Assembly (NCBI GenBank): GCA_945861565.1
Contig: CAMAUY010000004.1
Location: 25,836 to 89,835 of the forward strand
DNA: 64,000 nucleotides
Origin: Akkermansia muciniphila
Lineage (GTDB): Bacteria > Verrucomicrobiota > Verrucomicrobiia > Limisphaerales > UBA9464
Direction: 5' to 3'
Shown here: positions 19,201 to 29,311 of the stretch, piece after piece
How the letters are laid out: each line of letters starts with the position of its first letter
How positions within the stretch are numbered: position 1 is the stretch's first letter
Translations under genes and position numbers: made by a program
The notes under the pieces: generated by a model
The model's input: only the letters and a program-made list of their open reading frames with translations
What the model was told of the DNA's origin: nothing
Databases searched by the model: none

Positions 19201-22200
19201 CCCAACTTCACCCAGCTTCGTTGGCTCGAAAGTTGTCGTACCGTTGCGCGCATCGGTCATCGACAGCATCGTATCGTCGAGTCGATACAAAGGCCTCATC
19301 AAGACCCCAACGTCGTCGCGCAACAGCCCCACCTGATCGAGGTTGTTGTAGTTGTCAAAGAAAGTATTGAAAGTTGCCGAACCCTCGGTGGACGAAATGT
19401 TGAGGAGATTCCCGGTGAGGTCGTAGAAATACTCTTGAGTCTGGACGCTATCCGTAATCATGCGGACGCGCCCCGCCCGATCGTAGGATGTGATTGTGAC
19501 CTCGTTCACAGGGTCTATGACGGTTGTGTTGAGGCCATTATAGACAGTCTTGCTGGTTGATGTTCCGGAGTCGGAGGTGAGTGTCTCCTCGGTTATGCGG
19601 CCGGTAACATCGATCTTGTAGGCAGCTTCCAAAACTGTCTTTTGCGAAGTGTCTGCAACCTTCCTCGATGCCAGATGATCCGATGGATAATAAGTGAAGT
19701 CGACGGTTTCGATTCCTGAGGTTGCCTCCTTCCGGATAGTCCGCAACCGGTCGTAACCGTCATACTCATAAAAATCCGTCGTGCTTCCACGATCAACCGA
19801 GAGAAGGTTGCCGTTCAGATCATACCCGTACTTCTCCGTGTACTCGCCCTCGGTGATCTTGTGATGCCTTCCGAGGTGATCAAACTCCTCAAACTTGGTG
19901 ATGACCTGGGTGCCGCTGGCCGTGGATATCGGATGGCGGATCTCCTTGACGCGAAATGCCACATCGGGAACAAATTCATAGGTCAAATCGCGTCTCCCTC
20001 CGTCCGTTTCAACGTCCAGCATTGAAACCTTGTCCCGAAATCCGTTTTGCAAATAGTGCATCGTTTCAATCTTAGCCTTTCCGGTCGAGTCGAGCCGAGT
20101 GTTGCGGCGAACAAGATGCCCATTCAGGTCGTACGAATTCTCCTGACGTTGCAAGGGACCTCGTGTCACAAGAATCAGTTCCTCCCGTTCGTTAAAGGTC
20201 AATTCGGTTGCGTCGCCGGTCGGTTGGATGATTCCAGTCACCAGCCCGAGATCGCCGTCTTTCGACGCATGGGAATCATACGTGAACTGAGTTGGTCCCG
20301 CATCCCGCCGTGTCTCGGAGATCTTAAAGCCGCTGTTCCGATCGTACTCGTAGTCGGTCTCGAAGCCCTCAAGAGTTTTCTGCTTCTTGATCTGGCCAAA
20401 CGTGTCGTGGACAAATTCCTGCGAGCCGATCACCGCCGAGATTCCGCTGCCCGGGCTGTACTCAATCCTCCCAATATCCCGCCCCCCTGCATCGATGAAA
20501 TAAGTCATCTGACTACCATTAAAGTCCTGATGTTGGCCGGAGGGGAGATTGTACTTCGGCTCATATTGAAAGGTTGCCTCGATGCTGGGTTGTCCGGACC
20601 GCGGCCCATTGTCCCGCTGCATTCCCACCAAGTTACCCCGCGAACGAAGAACCCGATTCGCAAAATCGTAGCGATAGGTGATGCTGTTACCCTCGGGCTG
20701 CGTAATTTTGGCCAACAGCCCGTTTGTATAGGTATACTTTACCGTGGCCGGGAGAGAGCTGTAGCCGCTGTATTTGATTTCACTGGGCAGACCGTCTGCG
20801 TCAAACGACAACTCCGTCGATGCCGTATCCGCCCCTCTGACCAAGGTTTTCGCCCCGCCACCGGCGATTGCCTGGGCCGTATTGGGTTGCTGCAGGGTCA
20901 GGCCGACGGGTCCCGTAGCGCCGTCACCCGAAGACACAACCGGAACCTTTGGATCAGCCGCGAAGGCCTGAGCGGCGAAGAGCCTGGCGCCACTCGAAGA
21001 ACCCGCCACCACTCCGCGAATTCCATTGGCTTGCTCGTTTGGATTCGGACTCGAGGGCGCGATATACTCCGTTCGCGCTCGGCGAGTCGCCCCATCCGTG
21101 AAAGCCTGCGATACATTAATTCCCTCGCGCGACGCCAGCTCGCCACACGGTGTATAATCAAAAAGAATATCCCGCCCGGTATAGTCCTTAATACGACATA
21201 TTTTACCGATCTTGAAGCCATCACCCGCCAAGGTTATATTGTCCAGGGTCGTGTCAATCACCTCGCCCGCCGGACGCCAATATCCCAACTCCAGGTAGCG
21301 CGGTTTGGTTACCGACTGGTCCGTGATGCGAACCAGTTCGCCCTTGGCGTTGTAAGAAAGCTCGTGAACGTTGGCGGCATAACGATGGTAAATGCGGTCG
21401 AGCCGGCCCGCGGCACCATACCAGTACTGGGTGCCGTCCGACGTAAGACGGGCAAACCGGCCATCGCTAAATCGAACGAAGAAATCGAAGATGCCCGTTG
21501 GTGGCAGGTAGTAGCTTCGGGCAGTCGAAATCCAATTCAACTCTCCCGCGGCAACCAAGGGGTCCTGGGCGATTTCGGGAGGCGGGTTTGTTTCCGTCCC
21601 CGCAAACCGGTAGAGCAAGGCCCGACCGTCGCCCGGGTGAAAGACGAGATCACTCTTTTTTGCAATTTCGTCGCCTGGCCCCCCACGAAGGATCAATGGC
21701 ATGCCGGAATTTGTGTCAAACAAGGTGCCCTTGAGCTCGATGAGGCGTTGATTGTAATTGAAATCCCAACCCCTCCCAAACGGTCCCTCAAAGAGATCCT
21801 GCGCGCCTGCACTCCGACTGAACGCGATCGGCATGCGTCGCGAAGGCAGCGCAATATCAGTCGTGTCAACGCGCAGTTCGCCGTTATGCCCACTCACCAT
21901 GCCAAAGGTTCCGGGAACAATCGAAGGGCCGGTCGCGGGAGATGGATTGGGCCCCATGATGTAGTCGGCCGGAAGACTCTCAGCCCAGGCAAATGGCCCC
22001 GGATTAACCACCAGCCGGGAGTCGTCAACCGCAGCGGCAAAGGGGCCGATCGCATTGAGCCCGATGACCGTCGTATCGAGAGTGGCCCTGGTGAATCGAC
22101 CGCTCCACAAGATCTCTCGGTCGAGAGTGTTCTGCAAGGTACTGAGCTCGGCCTTCGTGATGCTTTCGTAGCTCAGTGCAAACGGTTTAGAAAGATACCA

Positions 22201-25200
22201 ATTGTAGAAGAGGCTCCTCTTGTCATTCGACAACCGAAATGCGGTGAGCGGGCGGACGGGTGCGTCACAAGTCCCGCGAACATCCTGGTCGAGCCCGGTC
22301 AGGGTTGCCAGGGCGGCGGCCCGCACCGGCGGGAAACCCGCACCCTTATTCCGGATGGGATTTCCGTGGTCGTTCAGGCTTTCAAGCAAGATATCGATCT
22401 TCTCATTCTTGACCACATCCCCGCCTGGAGCCCGGACGAGGACATAGTAATGCACGGTTGGCGACGGTGGCGTTAAGGAGGAATCGACCACGCCCGGTAT
22501 GCCGGCGAATCGGGCGGGACCCAGCGTGTGCAATTTGACCCGGTCAATCATGAGATCGCGCAGGCGGGCATCCTGGCCAACGAGCGTTTCGGGATTGAAA
22601 GGCGTTACTTGGGGAAACGCGACGAATTCGATCAAGGGCGGTGTTTGCTGCAAGCGGCTTTTGCCACCGAGCGATGCGGCAAGGATTCCGTAATCTTCGC
22701 TGCCAAACGTAAACGCACCGGTGCCCAGCGTTTCGAAACGGGTCGCTAACGCGGGGTGAATGCCCTCGGGTGCAACGGCGTCACCCAAGCGATTCGGGTC
22801 AACCAGCAAGAGATTCTCCGTGGTTGCCACCAACAACATTCCATCCGCGCGCTTTTGCACCGATTGCAACAAGCCGTCCGTTGTCGCCAGTGAAATACTC
22901 GTTATTCGATGCGGTGCCGTCGGATCGGTAATGTCGACGACGTCGATCAGCGATCCACTCGCGCCATTGACAGAGATGAATGCCAGATCGGCATTTCGTG
23001 GGGGGGCGTTCGAAATCGACAGAACGACTCCAAACACGTTGAACAGTCGTTTCGGTTCCGCATTGGTATAGGGAAACGACGCTCGGTCGCGTGGCAAGGT
23101 CAGATTCCCAGAATTAAACGTGCGGTAGCACGCGGGTGCCACGGTCGTCGTTGGCTGTCCAATAATGTCCTTAACCTTGCCATCGCCAAGCACCGCCCCG
23201 AAGTAGCCATTCGCAAAGCTATAGTTAAAATCTCGCACCCGCTGCGTCGTATCGACCAGTGCAAACGAAAACACCTTTCCGGCGAAATCCGGACTCCGCG
23301 GGTCGGGTGACGGCAATTGCTCGTTGTCATCAACGAAATCCCCATCGCCGTTGTTATCGACGCCAGCGGAGCCAGTGCCCGCGGCGAATTCCTCATCTGT
23401 CATATACTGGCCGAGAATCATTGTCTGTAGGTTGATCAGGCCGAACGCCTGCAAATCAGCACCGTTCTCAAAGTAAGCCAACATGGGAGGAGACCAGCGC
23501 AAACGCGCTACGACCGTTGTGAATGCGAGTGTCACCTGGCGGGTTACCAGATTCTTGGGAGACGTCGGGTCGCTGATGTCGAAAATTCGGATATATTGCC
23601 CACCGCCCAAGAAGTTCTTACCGTCGAAGGACGCGCCAACATCCCCAAAGCTCACCGCCAGCAGGTCCCGGGTTTCCGCCGGCCCACCGGGATGACGCCT
23701 AAATGAGTAGGCCGGGATGAGCACCAAGTCGCGCGGAGTCCCCGCCAGGACATGCGCAGCAACCGGCAGGGGGCTGGGCGGATCTGTGATATCAAAAACG
23801 CGAAGATGCCCGTCCCCACTCCCCTTCTCCCGATCGAGCACATAAGCGAAGGAACCACGCACCACGACACCTCCTCCGCTCGTTACCCCGGGAAACGGAG
23901 CGATAATCTTGGGAGCGGTTCGGAAATTTAGGACATAGGCATCCGAAGTCTGATTGGTTGAGATCTGGTCGAATGCATTCGACGCTGGCGGTAAATCCGT
24001 CACGTTGGGTCCAAAGTTCAGGACATAATCCTGGCCAAACACCATCCCCGGATACGAAACCAACAATTCGCGCTGGTCAGCCGACAATTTGAACACCGGT
24101 TTTCCCGCGACCGGGTTGATTGAAACGCTGCTCTCGGTCACCGTGTTTCGGTCCACGGGCTCGCTAAATACCAACCGGATCGGGCTTCCCGGATCCACCC
24201 CGGTTGTTGCGGGAGATGGCTCGGATTGGACGACGCGCGGGCCAGCCTTGTCGTTCTTGTCAACCGGCACGGGATTCGAGCTCAGAGCCGGCGTTTGACC
24301 AAATGGAATAACGTAAAATAGAACCGTCGGCGCTACATTTGGAACATGCGCCTTAAGTTTCAACGTGACATCCGCGTTGCGGCGACAGGTGACCGTGAAA
24401 TGGACCCGACGGATCTGTGCCGATACCTCTTCGATCACCGAGCTTCCCAACAGAACATCGGACGGGAAGGCGGCCGTTTCGGGAGGGAACGGCACCACAT
24501 TTTCGATCACGGGATTATCGAGATTGGGGGCTCCGGTGGCGTGGGTCATCGTGACGGTCACTTCCACGTTGGTTCCAACCGGCGGATAGGCCGGGGCGTG
24601 GGACACCTGAACTCCCGGAGCCTCGTTGGCAAACGAGGATTTAGCCCGTGCGCGAAAAATGAGATCTGTAATGCTAAATCCGACCGTGGGCGGATTCGCC
24701 GCCTTGTAAACGGTTTGGCCGAACAAACGTGGATGGGTTGCGGTGAGCACGAAATCGAAGCGTGGTTCCGCATCGAACCCCGTCACAAAGGGCCGCGGTT
24801 GTATCAGCGCATACACACCGCGCTTCTGGGCGACAGTGTATAACTGGCCCGGATCGAGTGAGCCACGGCGTCCTGAGGTTATCGCGCCTCCGGAATTTGC
24901 ACTGAGCGTCACAATAGTCCCTGGCAACGGTGTTGCGATCAGTTGGTTGGTAACCGAAGACAATTCCACTGCGGCGCCGGTGACTACTATTGGTTGGGAC
25001 TGAAAGGCCATCACTAACGGGACCAGGAGAAAATCAAACGGGACAAAAAAGGCCCCGATCGATTTTGAAACAATTGCCACACCTTCCCTCGCGGCCAGAA
25101 GACCTTCGTTCTTTGGCTCCATCAAAAACTCTGATCCCGGAAACGGCGGTGAATGCGTCACAAGCTGGCCGTCTTCGTATTCCAGTCTATTCAGCACCAG

Positions 25201-28200
25201 ATAGGCGATCTGGCCCTGTACTTTGGTAATTGCGAGCATCGCATAGGTTGCATTCGTCGGATTCGCGCCGGGAGGCAATCCGAGCCGTTCCAGTTCACCT
25301 GGATTCACGCTGAACGAAACATTGACAGCGCCACCCACTGGGCTCCCCCGACCCCTCACGCTCATCGCGCGTCCAAGCATTTTACCCTCCGCGGGCGCTA
25401 TGCCACCGGTAATGATTGCCAGTTCGTTGCTGTCGACCATTTCGAGCTTAATGCGGGAGCGCCCCTCGATGGCCCCGGCCTCGATGTTGAGGCTCCCGTC
25501 GCCGATAGCGCTTCGCAATTCTATCCGTCCGCCACCTTCAAAAAGTCCGACGCTCCCATCCCGAAAAATCTGACGACTGGCCGAGAGGGTATTTCGCGTG
25601 CCGTTCCGATTGACCAAGACTACTTTCACCACGTCATCAATGTCCGCCGGAATGCTGTTTGAAAAGCTTCCGTCGGGCTTCGATAAGATCGTCGCCGTTT
25701 CACCGCGGGTTTCGTTGACAAGAATAACAGGTGCGTCTGGCTCCGCTGTTCCGGCCGATCCGGACACGAGTGCGACACCGTTCGTTGGCTCAAATAAAAC
25801 GAACTGACCCCCGATTCGATCAAGCGTGTCGGTTTCAGTCGTAAAGCCAAAGCGACTTTGGCCTTCCAGTTTACGACCATTGACTGCCGTCACGTTGGTC
25901 GAGACAACCAGAGTGTGGAGGACCGCTGGCGCGAGCGGGTCGGCGGGCAGAAGGGTCGCCAGGGTATTGGCGAGATTCATCGAGAGACTTGCTTCGACGG
26001 GCCGACCGTCACCGGCAAGTAATTGGAGCCCCCCAGCGAGTAAGGTCGCTGGATTCACCGGGCGGCTAAATCCAACCTGAATCGAGGCCACTCGGGATAC
26101 ATTCGCCGTGCGGTCCGCCGGCTTGATCGATGTCACCCGCGGGCCGTCTGCGGCAGTGGCCAATTCCACGGCGACCGGCGTTAACGCGGGTGGAATCACC
26201 AGCCCCACCGCATCGCTGTCGCCTTTCGACGGATCCGATATCGCGAGGCTGTTTGTCCCGGCAGGAGCGAGGGTTCGAAATTCGCCTTTGGAATCGGTCA
26301 CCGACAGCCACGGACCGGCTCGGACCAGAAGCCCACTGGTGGGTGTTCCGGAGCTATTCCTGGCAATGCCGTGGACCAAAGCCTGTGGACCCGACACCTC
26401 GGCGAGAAGGAACAAGCCACCGCCATCGATTCCGGCCAAACGTTCGCCGGTGCCAGGTTCGGTCGTTCGTACGTTTCCGGATGAATCACTCGCGAATCGG
26501 CCTACCGGTTGAAACCCATAGGCCTGCCGTCCAAAAACCGCTCTCCCTAGGACCCACGTCTTGTCGGGCGCTTGCGATGGCAGCAACACTTCCAAGGATC
26601 GGCCGGCGACGAGCCCGGCGACACTAAGCTCGAACGCGGACAGAATGGAGCTCGAGTTTGAGAACACTCCCGCCAAGTCGGCGACTGGAAAACTGTTCAG
26701 TTCAACCCACTGATCCTCGGCCATGGCCCCCTCGGGACTCCTTAATCGGATTCCTGAAGCAGCGACTTCACCTCGCCCGGGTCCAAGACGACTGCCGGTT
26801 AGGGTGCCTGAACGCACCACGTCGACGTGCACTTGCGCCTCCCCAAGTTCATCCCGATCGAGAAGCTGGGTGGGACGCAAGGGAAACACGGCGGTTAATA
26901 CCCCATTGCTGCCCCCCTGGGAGTATCCAGTCACGTGCGCACAGTATCGCGGCAAAACCCGACGCGATCCGTCGCGCAGAAGGTAGGTTTCACGAATGTC
27001 GCAGAGCACGGAGAGCCCGCTCGCAATCATGCCGTTTGTCGACCGAAATTCGACCGTGGCCTCGCCCAGAACTTCGCTCACGATGCGACTCGGCAAGCGG
27101 CTCGCCGGATTTACCCGGGCGCTCAATACGACAATCACCGGATCCGCGACGATCGCCTGGCCTGGAAGCGCGTTGCCCAGCGTCAAGTCCGGCGTGAAAC
27201 CAGGATCCGCAATCGCTACAGCGATGATCCGAATAGCATCGCTCGGTAGTGTAACCTCTCCTGCCGAGTTGGCGTCGGCCAAACCAATTAATTTCCATTC
27301 CCAGGAGCCTTCATCCCAGCCGACCACGGCGACCCGTTCGGCGGAGCGCGCGAGTCCAACGAGTGAAACCGATTTTTCGCCGGCCTTGACGATCCGCACG
27401 GAGCGCGGACTCCAACCTCGCGGTAACAGGCCGGGCATCGTCTGCCCCGTCAGTGCGGCGCCGTCACCAGCGATTACCGGCATTCGAACGGTAACCATTT
27501 CAGTCACCGCTTCTCCCCCGCTGGGTGCGGCCCGAAATACCGACAATTGATTCGTATTTGTTGATCGAAAAACCCATCCGCGAACGTTGCCCCCGTTCGG
27601 CAGGGTTATCCACCCACCACGGCCCACCGGACGGGTTCGCGGCGCGGCCGGTCCGATTTCGACAATCTCGACACCGCTCTCCGGTAGACCAAACCCGTCG
27701 AGCACACGGGTGAACACGAGGTTTGTCGCTCCGGCCGGAGGGGACTTCCCCAGTTCGGTGAACACCGCCGCGCGCCAATTGGGTTTCCCCGTTCCGATGC
27801 CGAACGAAACGGATCCCAGCGTCGCCGTCCCACCCGGCGCCAATCCCGCAGCGGGCCGGCGTCCGCTGACGTCCAATACGCCAACATCCCCGGACTCTAC
27901 AGCTCCGAGAATCGAACCGACGCCGGCCGAACGATCTGAGAAACCGATCCAAATCTTTTCCGGTAGCTGCGCCGGCGAAGCATTAGAGATCACCACGTCG
28001 ACGACCCAGCCGGGCACCTGCAGATTTGGCCGCAGCGCCTTAAAGAACACCGGAAAATCGGCGCCACGGTTTGTTAGCGAAGTCGCGGCACCGTTAAGCT
28101 CAAGCTCCAGGCGTGCAGGCGGTTCGGCCAACAGTCGGCTGCAATTCCCAGGGAAGACACCCAGCAGGAGGAACACTCGCGCCAAAAAGATTGCCCCCAC

Positions 28201-28224
28201 CGCAGACCCGCGGGTGTCCTTCAT
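16267..28224 (-). CDS. Giant RHS/YD-repeat protein with LVIVD and Ig-like modules
   Basis: About 3985 residues. Start chosen at ATG 28224 (not 28269): it forms a TGATG overlap with the upstream stop and has a strong AAGGAGG about 9 nt before it. Order: signal peptide (GAIFLARVFLLLGVFPG), unassigned beta region, SbsA-like Ig near residues 695 and 1340, LVIVD-type repeats (~1450-1900; VFDITDPxSP and IFDISDPTSP motifs), DUF6531-like RHS entry near 2100, long YD-repeat region to ~3480, then the RHS core (YDAWGQ, YMRARFYDPASGLFLQQDP). A ~147-residue beta domain is inserted inside that core. The ~250-residue tail after DPSGR is Pro/Ala/Lys-rich with no recognised toxin. RHS shells usually encapsulate or present a C-terminal effector; here the role is unknown. 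Confidence 0.9.
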   Translation of the reverse strand: MKDTRGSAVGAIFLARVFLLLGVFPGNCSRLLAEPPARLELELNGAATSLTNRGADFPVFFKALRPNLQVPGWVVDVVISNASPAQLPEKIWIGFSDRSAGVGSILGAVESGDVGVLDVSGRRPAAGLAPGGTATLGSVSFGIGTGKPNWRAAVFTELGKSPPAGATNLVFTRVLDGFGLPESGVEIVEIGPAAPRTRPVGRGGWITLPNGGNVRGWVFRSTNTNQLSVFRAAPSGGEAVTEMVTVRMPVIAGDGAALTGQTMPGLLPRGWSPRSVRIVKAGEKSVSLVGLARSAERVAVVGWDEGSWEWKLIGLADANSAGEVTLPSDAIRIIAVAIADPGFTPDLTLGNALPGQAIVADPVIVVLSARVNPASRLPSRIVSEVLGEATVEFRSTNGMIASGLSVLCDIRETYLLRDGSRRVLPRYCAHVTGYSQGGSNGVLTAVFPLRPTQLLDRDELGEAQVHVDVVRSGTLTGSRLGPGRGEVAASGIRLRSPEGAMAEDQWVELNSFPVADLAGVFSNSSSILSAFELSVAGLVAGRSLEVLLPSQAPDKTWVLGRAVFGRQAYGFQPVGRFASDSSGNVRTTEPGTGERLAGIDGGGLFLLAEVSGPQALVHGIARNSSGTPTSGLLVRAGPWLSVTDSKGEFRTLAPAGTNSLAISDPSKGDSDAVGLVIPPALTPVAVELATAADGPRVTSIKPADRTANVSRVASIQVGFSRPVNPATLLAGGLQLLAGDGRPVEASLSMNLANTLATLLPADPLAPAVLHTLVVSTNVTAVNGRKLEGQSRFGFTTETDTLDRIGGQFVLFEPTNGVALVSGSAGTAEPDAPVILVNETRGETATILSKPDGSFSNSIPADIDDVVKVVLVNRNGTRNTLSASRQIFRDGSVGLFEGGGRIELRSAIGDGSLNIEAGAIEGRSRIKLEMVDSNELAIITGGIAPAEGKMLGRAMSVRGRGSPVGGAVNVSFSVNPGELERLGLPPGANPTNATYAMLAITKVQGQIAYLVLNRLEYEDGQLVTHSPPFPGSEFLMEPKNEGLLAAREGVAIVSKSIGAFFVPFDFLLVPLVMAFQSQPIVVTGAAVELSSVTNQLIATPLPGTIVTLSANSGGAITSGRRGSLDPGQLYTVAQKRGVYALIQPRPFVTGFDAEPRFDFVLTATHPRLFGQTVYKAANPPTVGFSITDLIFRARAKSSFANEAPGVQVSHAPAYPPVGTNVEVTVTMTHATGAPNLDNPVIENVVPFPPETAAFPSDVLLGSSVIEEVSAQIRRVHFTVTCRRNADVTLKLKAHVPNVAPTVLFYVIPFGQTPALSSNPVPVDKNDKAGPRVVQSEPSPATTGVDPGSPIRLVFSEPVDRNTVTESSVSINPVAGKPVFKLSADQRELLVSYPGMVFGQDYVLNFGPNVTDLPPASNAFDQISTNQTSDAYVLNFRTAPKIIAPFPGVTSGGGVVVRGSFAYVLDREKGSGDGHLRVFDITDPPSPLPVAAHVLAGTPRDLVLIPAYSFRRHPGGPAETRDLLAVSFGDVGASFDGKNFLGGGQYIRIFDISDPTSPKNLVTRQVTLAFTTVVARLRWSPPMLAYFENGADLQAFGLINLQTMILGQYMTDEEFAAGTGSAGVDNNGDGDFVDDNEQLPSPDPRSPDFAGKVFSFALVDTTQRVRDFNYSFANGYFGAVLGDGKVKDIIGQPTTTVAPACYRTFNSGNLTLPRDRASFPYTNAEPKRLFNVFGVVLSISNAPPRNADLAFISVNGASGSLIDVVDITDPTAPHRITSISLATTDGLLQSVQKRADGMLLVATTENLLLVDPNRLGDAVAPEGIHPALATRFETLGTGAFTFGSEDYGILAASLGGKSRLQQTPPLIEFVAFPQVTPFNPETLVGQDARLRDLMIDRVKLHTLGPARFAGIPGVVDSSLTPPSPTVHYYVLVRAPGGDVVKNEKIDILLESLNDHGNPIRNKGAGFPPVRAAALATLTGLDQDVRGTCDAPVRPLTAFRLSNDKRSLFYNWYLSKPFALSYESITKAELSTLQNTLDREILWSGRFTRATLDTTVIGLNAIGPFAAAVDDSRLVVNPGPFAWAESLPADYIMGPNPSPATGPSIVPGTFGMVSGHNGELRVDTTDIALPSRRMPIAFSRSAGAQDLFEGPFGRGWDFNYNQRLIELKGTLFDTNSGMPLILRGGPGDEIAKKSDLVFHPGDGRALLYRFAGTETNPPPEIAQDPLVAAGELNWISTARSYYLPPTGIFDFFVRFSDGRFARLTSDGTQYWYGAAGRLDRIYHRYAANVHELSYNAKGELVRITDQSVTKPRYLELGYWRPAGEVIDTTLDNITLAGDGFKIGKICRIKDYTGRDILFDYTPCGELASREGINVSQAFTDGATRRARTEYIAPSSPNPNEQANGIRGVVAGSSSGARLFAAQAFAADPKVPVVSSGDGATGPVGLTLQQPNTAQAIAGGGAKTLVRGADTASTELSFDADGLPSEIKYSGYSSLPATVKYTYTNGLLAKITQPEGNSITYRYDFANRVLRSRGNLVGMQRDNGPRSGQPSIEATFQYEPKYNLPSGQHQDFNGSQMTYFIDAGGRDIGRIEYSPGSGISAVIGSQEFVHDTFGQIKKQKTLEGFETDYEYDRNSGFKISETRRDAGPTQFTYDSHASKDGDLGLVTGIIQPTGDATELTFNEREELILVTRGPLQRQENSYDLNGHLVRRNTRLDSTGKAKIETMHYLQNGFRDKVSMLDVETDGGRRDLTYEFVPDVAFRVKEIRHPISTASGTQVITKFEEFDHLGRHHKITEGEYTEKYGYDLNGNLLSVDRGSTTDFYEYDGYDRLRTIRKEATSGIETVDFTYYPSDHLASRKVADTSQKTVLEAAYKIDVTGRITEETLTSDSGTSTSKTVYNGLNTTVIDPVNEVTITSYDRAGRVRMITDSVQTQEYFYDLTGNLLNISSTEGSATFNTFFDNYNNLDQVGLLRDDVGVLMRPLYRLDDTMLSMTDARNGTTTFEPTKLGEVGARILPNGVEFHYTYDEHRRLSKVTDKANLGQGFEFDETLRSMRRTFRSGPPELVTAFDKRHRQPTVRTIPGGDETLAYDAQGRLTDRTTRFGSSTRTESFTVDPFNRAVISTYPGGSTTRKFDVLGPMRAATFVEHGHTYTVQTTIRKDGRRETLTYPSPGSVTVEEQRDLAGRLNKLSISGGDTLVSDRTFAAANLVGSQRIGGVIDCNSEYDGRRRLTRTRYTAVGTGKLLAEVLYAYDPTDNVVGRQSIHRGGRTDFFTFDRGHRLTRSDYGARPAISPSGARAGYSGFSVPAGVGGSWAPGFFGRTYGYDDTTGLDVFTGVTTVDPNSLAPANFAQTYGAPDGFLQIGLIDGVSRPSDAMGNPTDVRLFTRPSQGVDLLPLNSSLAYDGLKQLTGISRSDGVAIDYEYQPGGLRFHREYRSPGIGGTNVTGYVHDGGLLLAEYDEGGTTAVLKARYYYADSDVPIAADIRDTGGNLRRFYYMTDLLGSVMGLVDTNGAIVERYFYDAWGQPEIQTPDTRAPRIRRISTAPDGNSLLVEFTERILPELAPGSPAGLLTSYRPLTDAFQLENGGVQQAPTVVYEEALAGTAFGTALRVEPEATLAGGFSLTLRPGRIRDEWNNAVSGETKVLSFNPVPGAVLFFDDAATPTDSPLLARSAVESPFLFHGQYFDYDAGLIYMRARFYDPASGLFLQQDPNGYEDSVNLYAAFGQNPVSMRDPSGRASLLALFFDLEVRVAQRAAIRAESAIARGETTAARRIEEEAIQRAWLRDEIASSLGAAREVRLAGRPPGRAPRGETHLPQGRGGSLPGRSSPHAPVPDAKPPNKLPAKGEAGSAAGTVDEAAPSSARAASPPAAETHIAQPKAAEVAVTPTAVTIRPAMKPQAPKPPEPRPPAAPQPAAPKTVKENSILKRLEDQKQASAAIRARAAANERPRAATDEKGAFDNVSAKEAKKQSATANEQQGAREIEYKKE

Positions 28225-28919
28225 CACGTCAACCCTCCTTTTCGGCGTCGGTAGAGCCAAATCACCCATCCGCCGGTGATCGAAAGCAAGACCACGGCCG
28301 GCTCGGGAACGAAGACCGGCTGGCGAATGTAAGCCGCAGACAATGCGTTATCGCCATTGCTGGCGAGAAATGCGGCCAAGTCGCCGCTGCCGGACCAACC
28401 GCTCGGAATTTGAAAGCTCAACTCAACAGCCTCGCGGTGCCCTCCCAAGGCGGGCAATCGCGAGTCCGGAATGCTAGGCACCGCCGCAATCGCCCCGTCC
28501 GCGAGATCCCCACCGTTGCCAAAGCGGGGATTTAACGTGAGGCCAAAGACATCGAGTGTAGCCAACACTCTGTCATTGCCGTCGAGAAATCCTCCGAGAC
28601 TCAATGTCACACTGTCATGCAACTGACCCGCCGTGGGTCCTTCCTGACTCGCAAACCCAAATTCGACCCTGAAAATTGGAACCTCACTTCCGGCCGCCGC
28701 CGCGATCGGAATACGGACGAGTGGGAAAGGTTGAGTCTCATCGGTGAGCAGGAAGAAACCTTGAGCACGCGCCAGACCAACCCCGGCAGTCAGGATCGCA
28801 ACGATCGCCCTAAATAGGTTGGCACCTTTGACAGCCCACTTCCGGTCGCCCGAATTCCCACGACTCCCCTGCCTTCCCTGCCTTCCCAATCCCGGGAGGA
28901 TCAATCCTCGGCCGCACAA
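28224..28919 (-). CDS. PEP-CTERM sorting-domain protein, first gene of the surface operon
   Basis: 231 residues as an open frame from TTG 28919. The mature protein begins near an AxA-type signal (FRAIVAILTAGVGLARAQG), so the true start is uncertain within the first 30 codons. The C-terminus has the classic VPEP motif, a hydrophobic helix (AVVLLSITGGWVIWLY) and a basic tail RRRKGG, recognised by exosortase/PEP-CTERM systems for anchoring or export through the outer envelope. The middle is a ~150-residue beta-rich domain with no known name. It ends in a TGATG overlap with the RHS gene, so the two are translationally coupled. No exosortase gene is in the window. Confidence 0.85.
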   Translation of the reverse strand: MCGRGLILPGLGRQGRQGSRGNSGDRKWAVKGANLFRAIVAILTAGVGLARAQGFFLLTDETQPFPLVRIPIAAAAGSEVPIFRVEFGFASQEGPTAGQLHDSVTLSLGGFLDGNDRVLATLDVFGLTLNPRFGNGGDLADGAIAAVPSIPDSRLPALGGHREAVELSFQIPSGWSGSGDLAAFLASNGDNALSAAYIRQPVFVPEPAVVLLSITGGWVIWLYRRRKGGLT

Positions 28920-29085
28920 TTTGCGATCCGATCGTAGCGGGACTGGATAATAGAGGTCTGAACGAATGAGTAACGTTTACTTAGATTCGCCGGACGCGTC
29001 AACCCGTGCCCCTCGTATTTATCCAATTGAACCAACTTCGAACGGTCTTTGAAGCCATTCTCGCCGCTGTGGTAGCATCTCCGCC

Positions 29086-29311
29086 ATGAGCGCTATCGAA
29101 CTCGCCATTGAAAAAGTGAAACGCTTGGATGAAGGGCACGCGCGGCGATTGCTCGCCTGACTGCAAGCGCAGGAGCCGCTCGCACCCGCGCCCGCCGCGG
29201 CGGTCGGCGCGCGTGCGCTGTTGGTTTTGCCCGCCGTTTCCGCCCCGAGACCCGTCCCACCGCCGGCTGGATGGCTGAACTGCGCAAGGGGGACGGGACT
29301 GAATGGCGTAG
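29086..29311 (+). pseudogene. Decayed antitoxin gene preceding a PIN toxin
   Basis: ATG 29086 opens MSAIELAIEKVKRLDEGHAR..., then TGA at 29158 interrupts where relatives as I recall them have Trp (RLLA-W). A second frame then reads GFARRFRPETRPTAGWMAEL..., matching the C-terminal half of the same small antitoxin type. So one nonsense change and at least one frameshift are needed to explain it. It lies directly before the broken PIN gene in normal antitoxin-toxin order. Confidence 0.6.

Noticed and set aside
20047..22476. 809-codon plus-strand open frame
   Set aside because: Entirely antisense to the YD-repeat region of the RHS gene; composition is biased, with no domain, signal or ribosome site, and the opposite strand has unmistakable RHS motifs.
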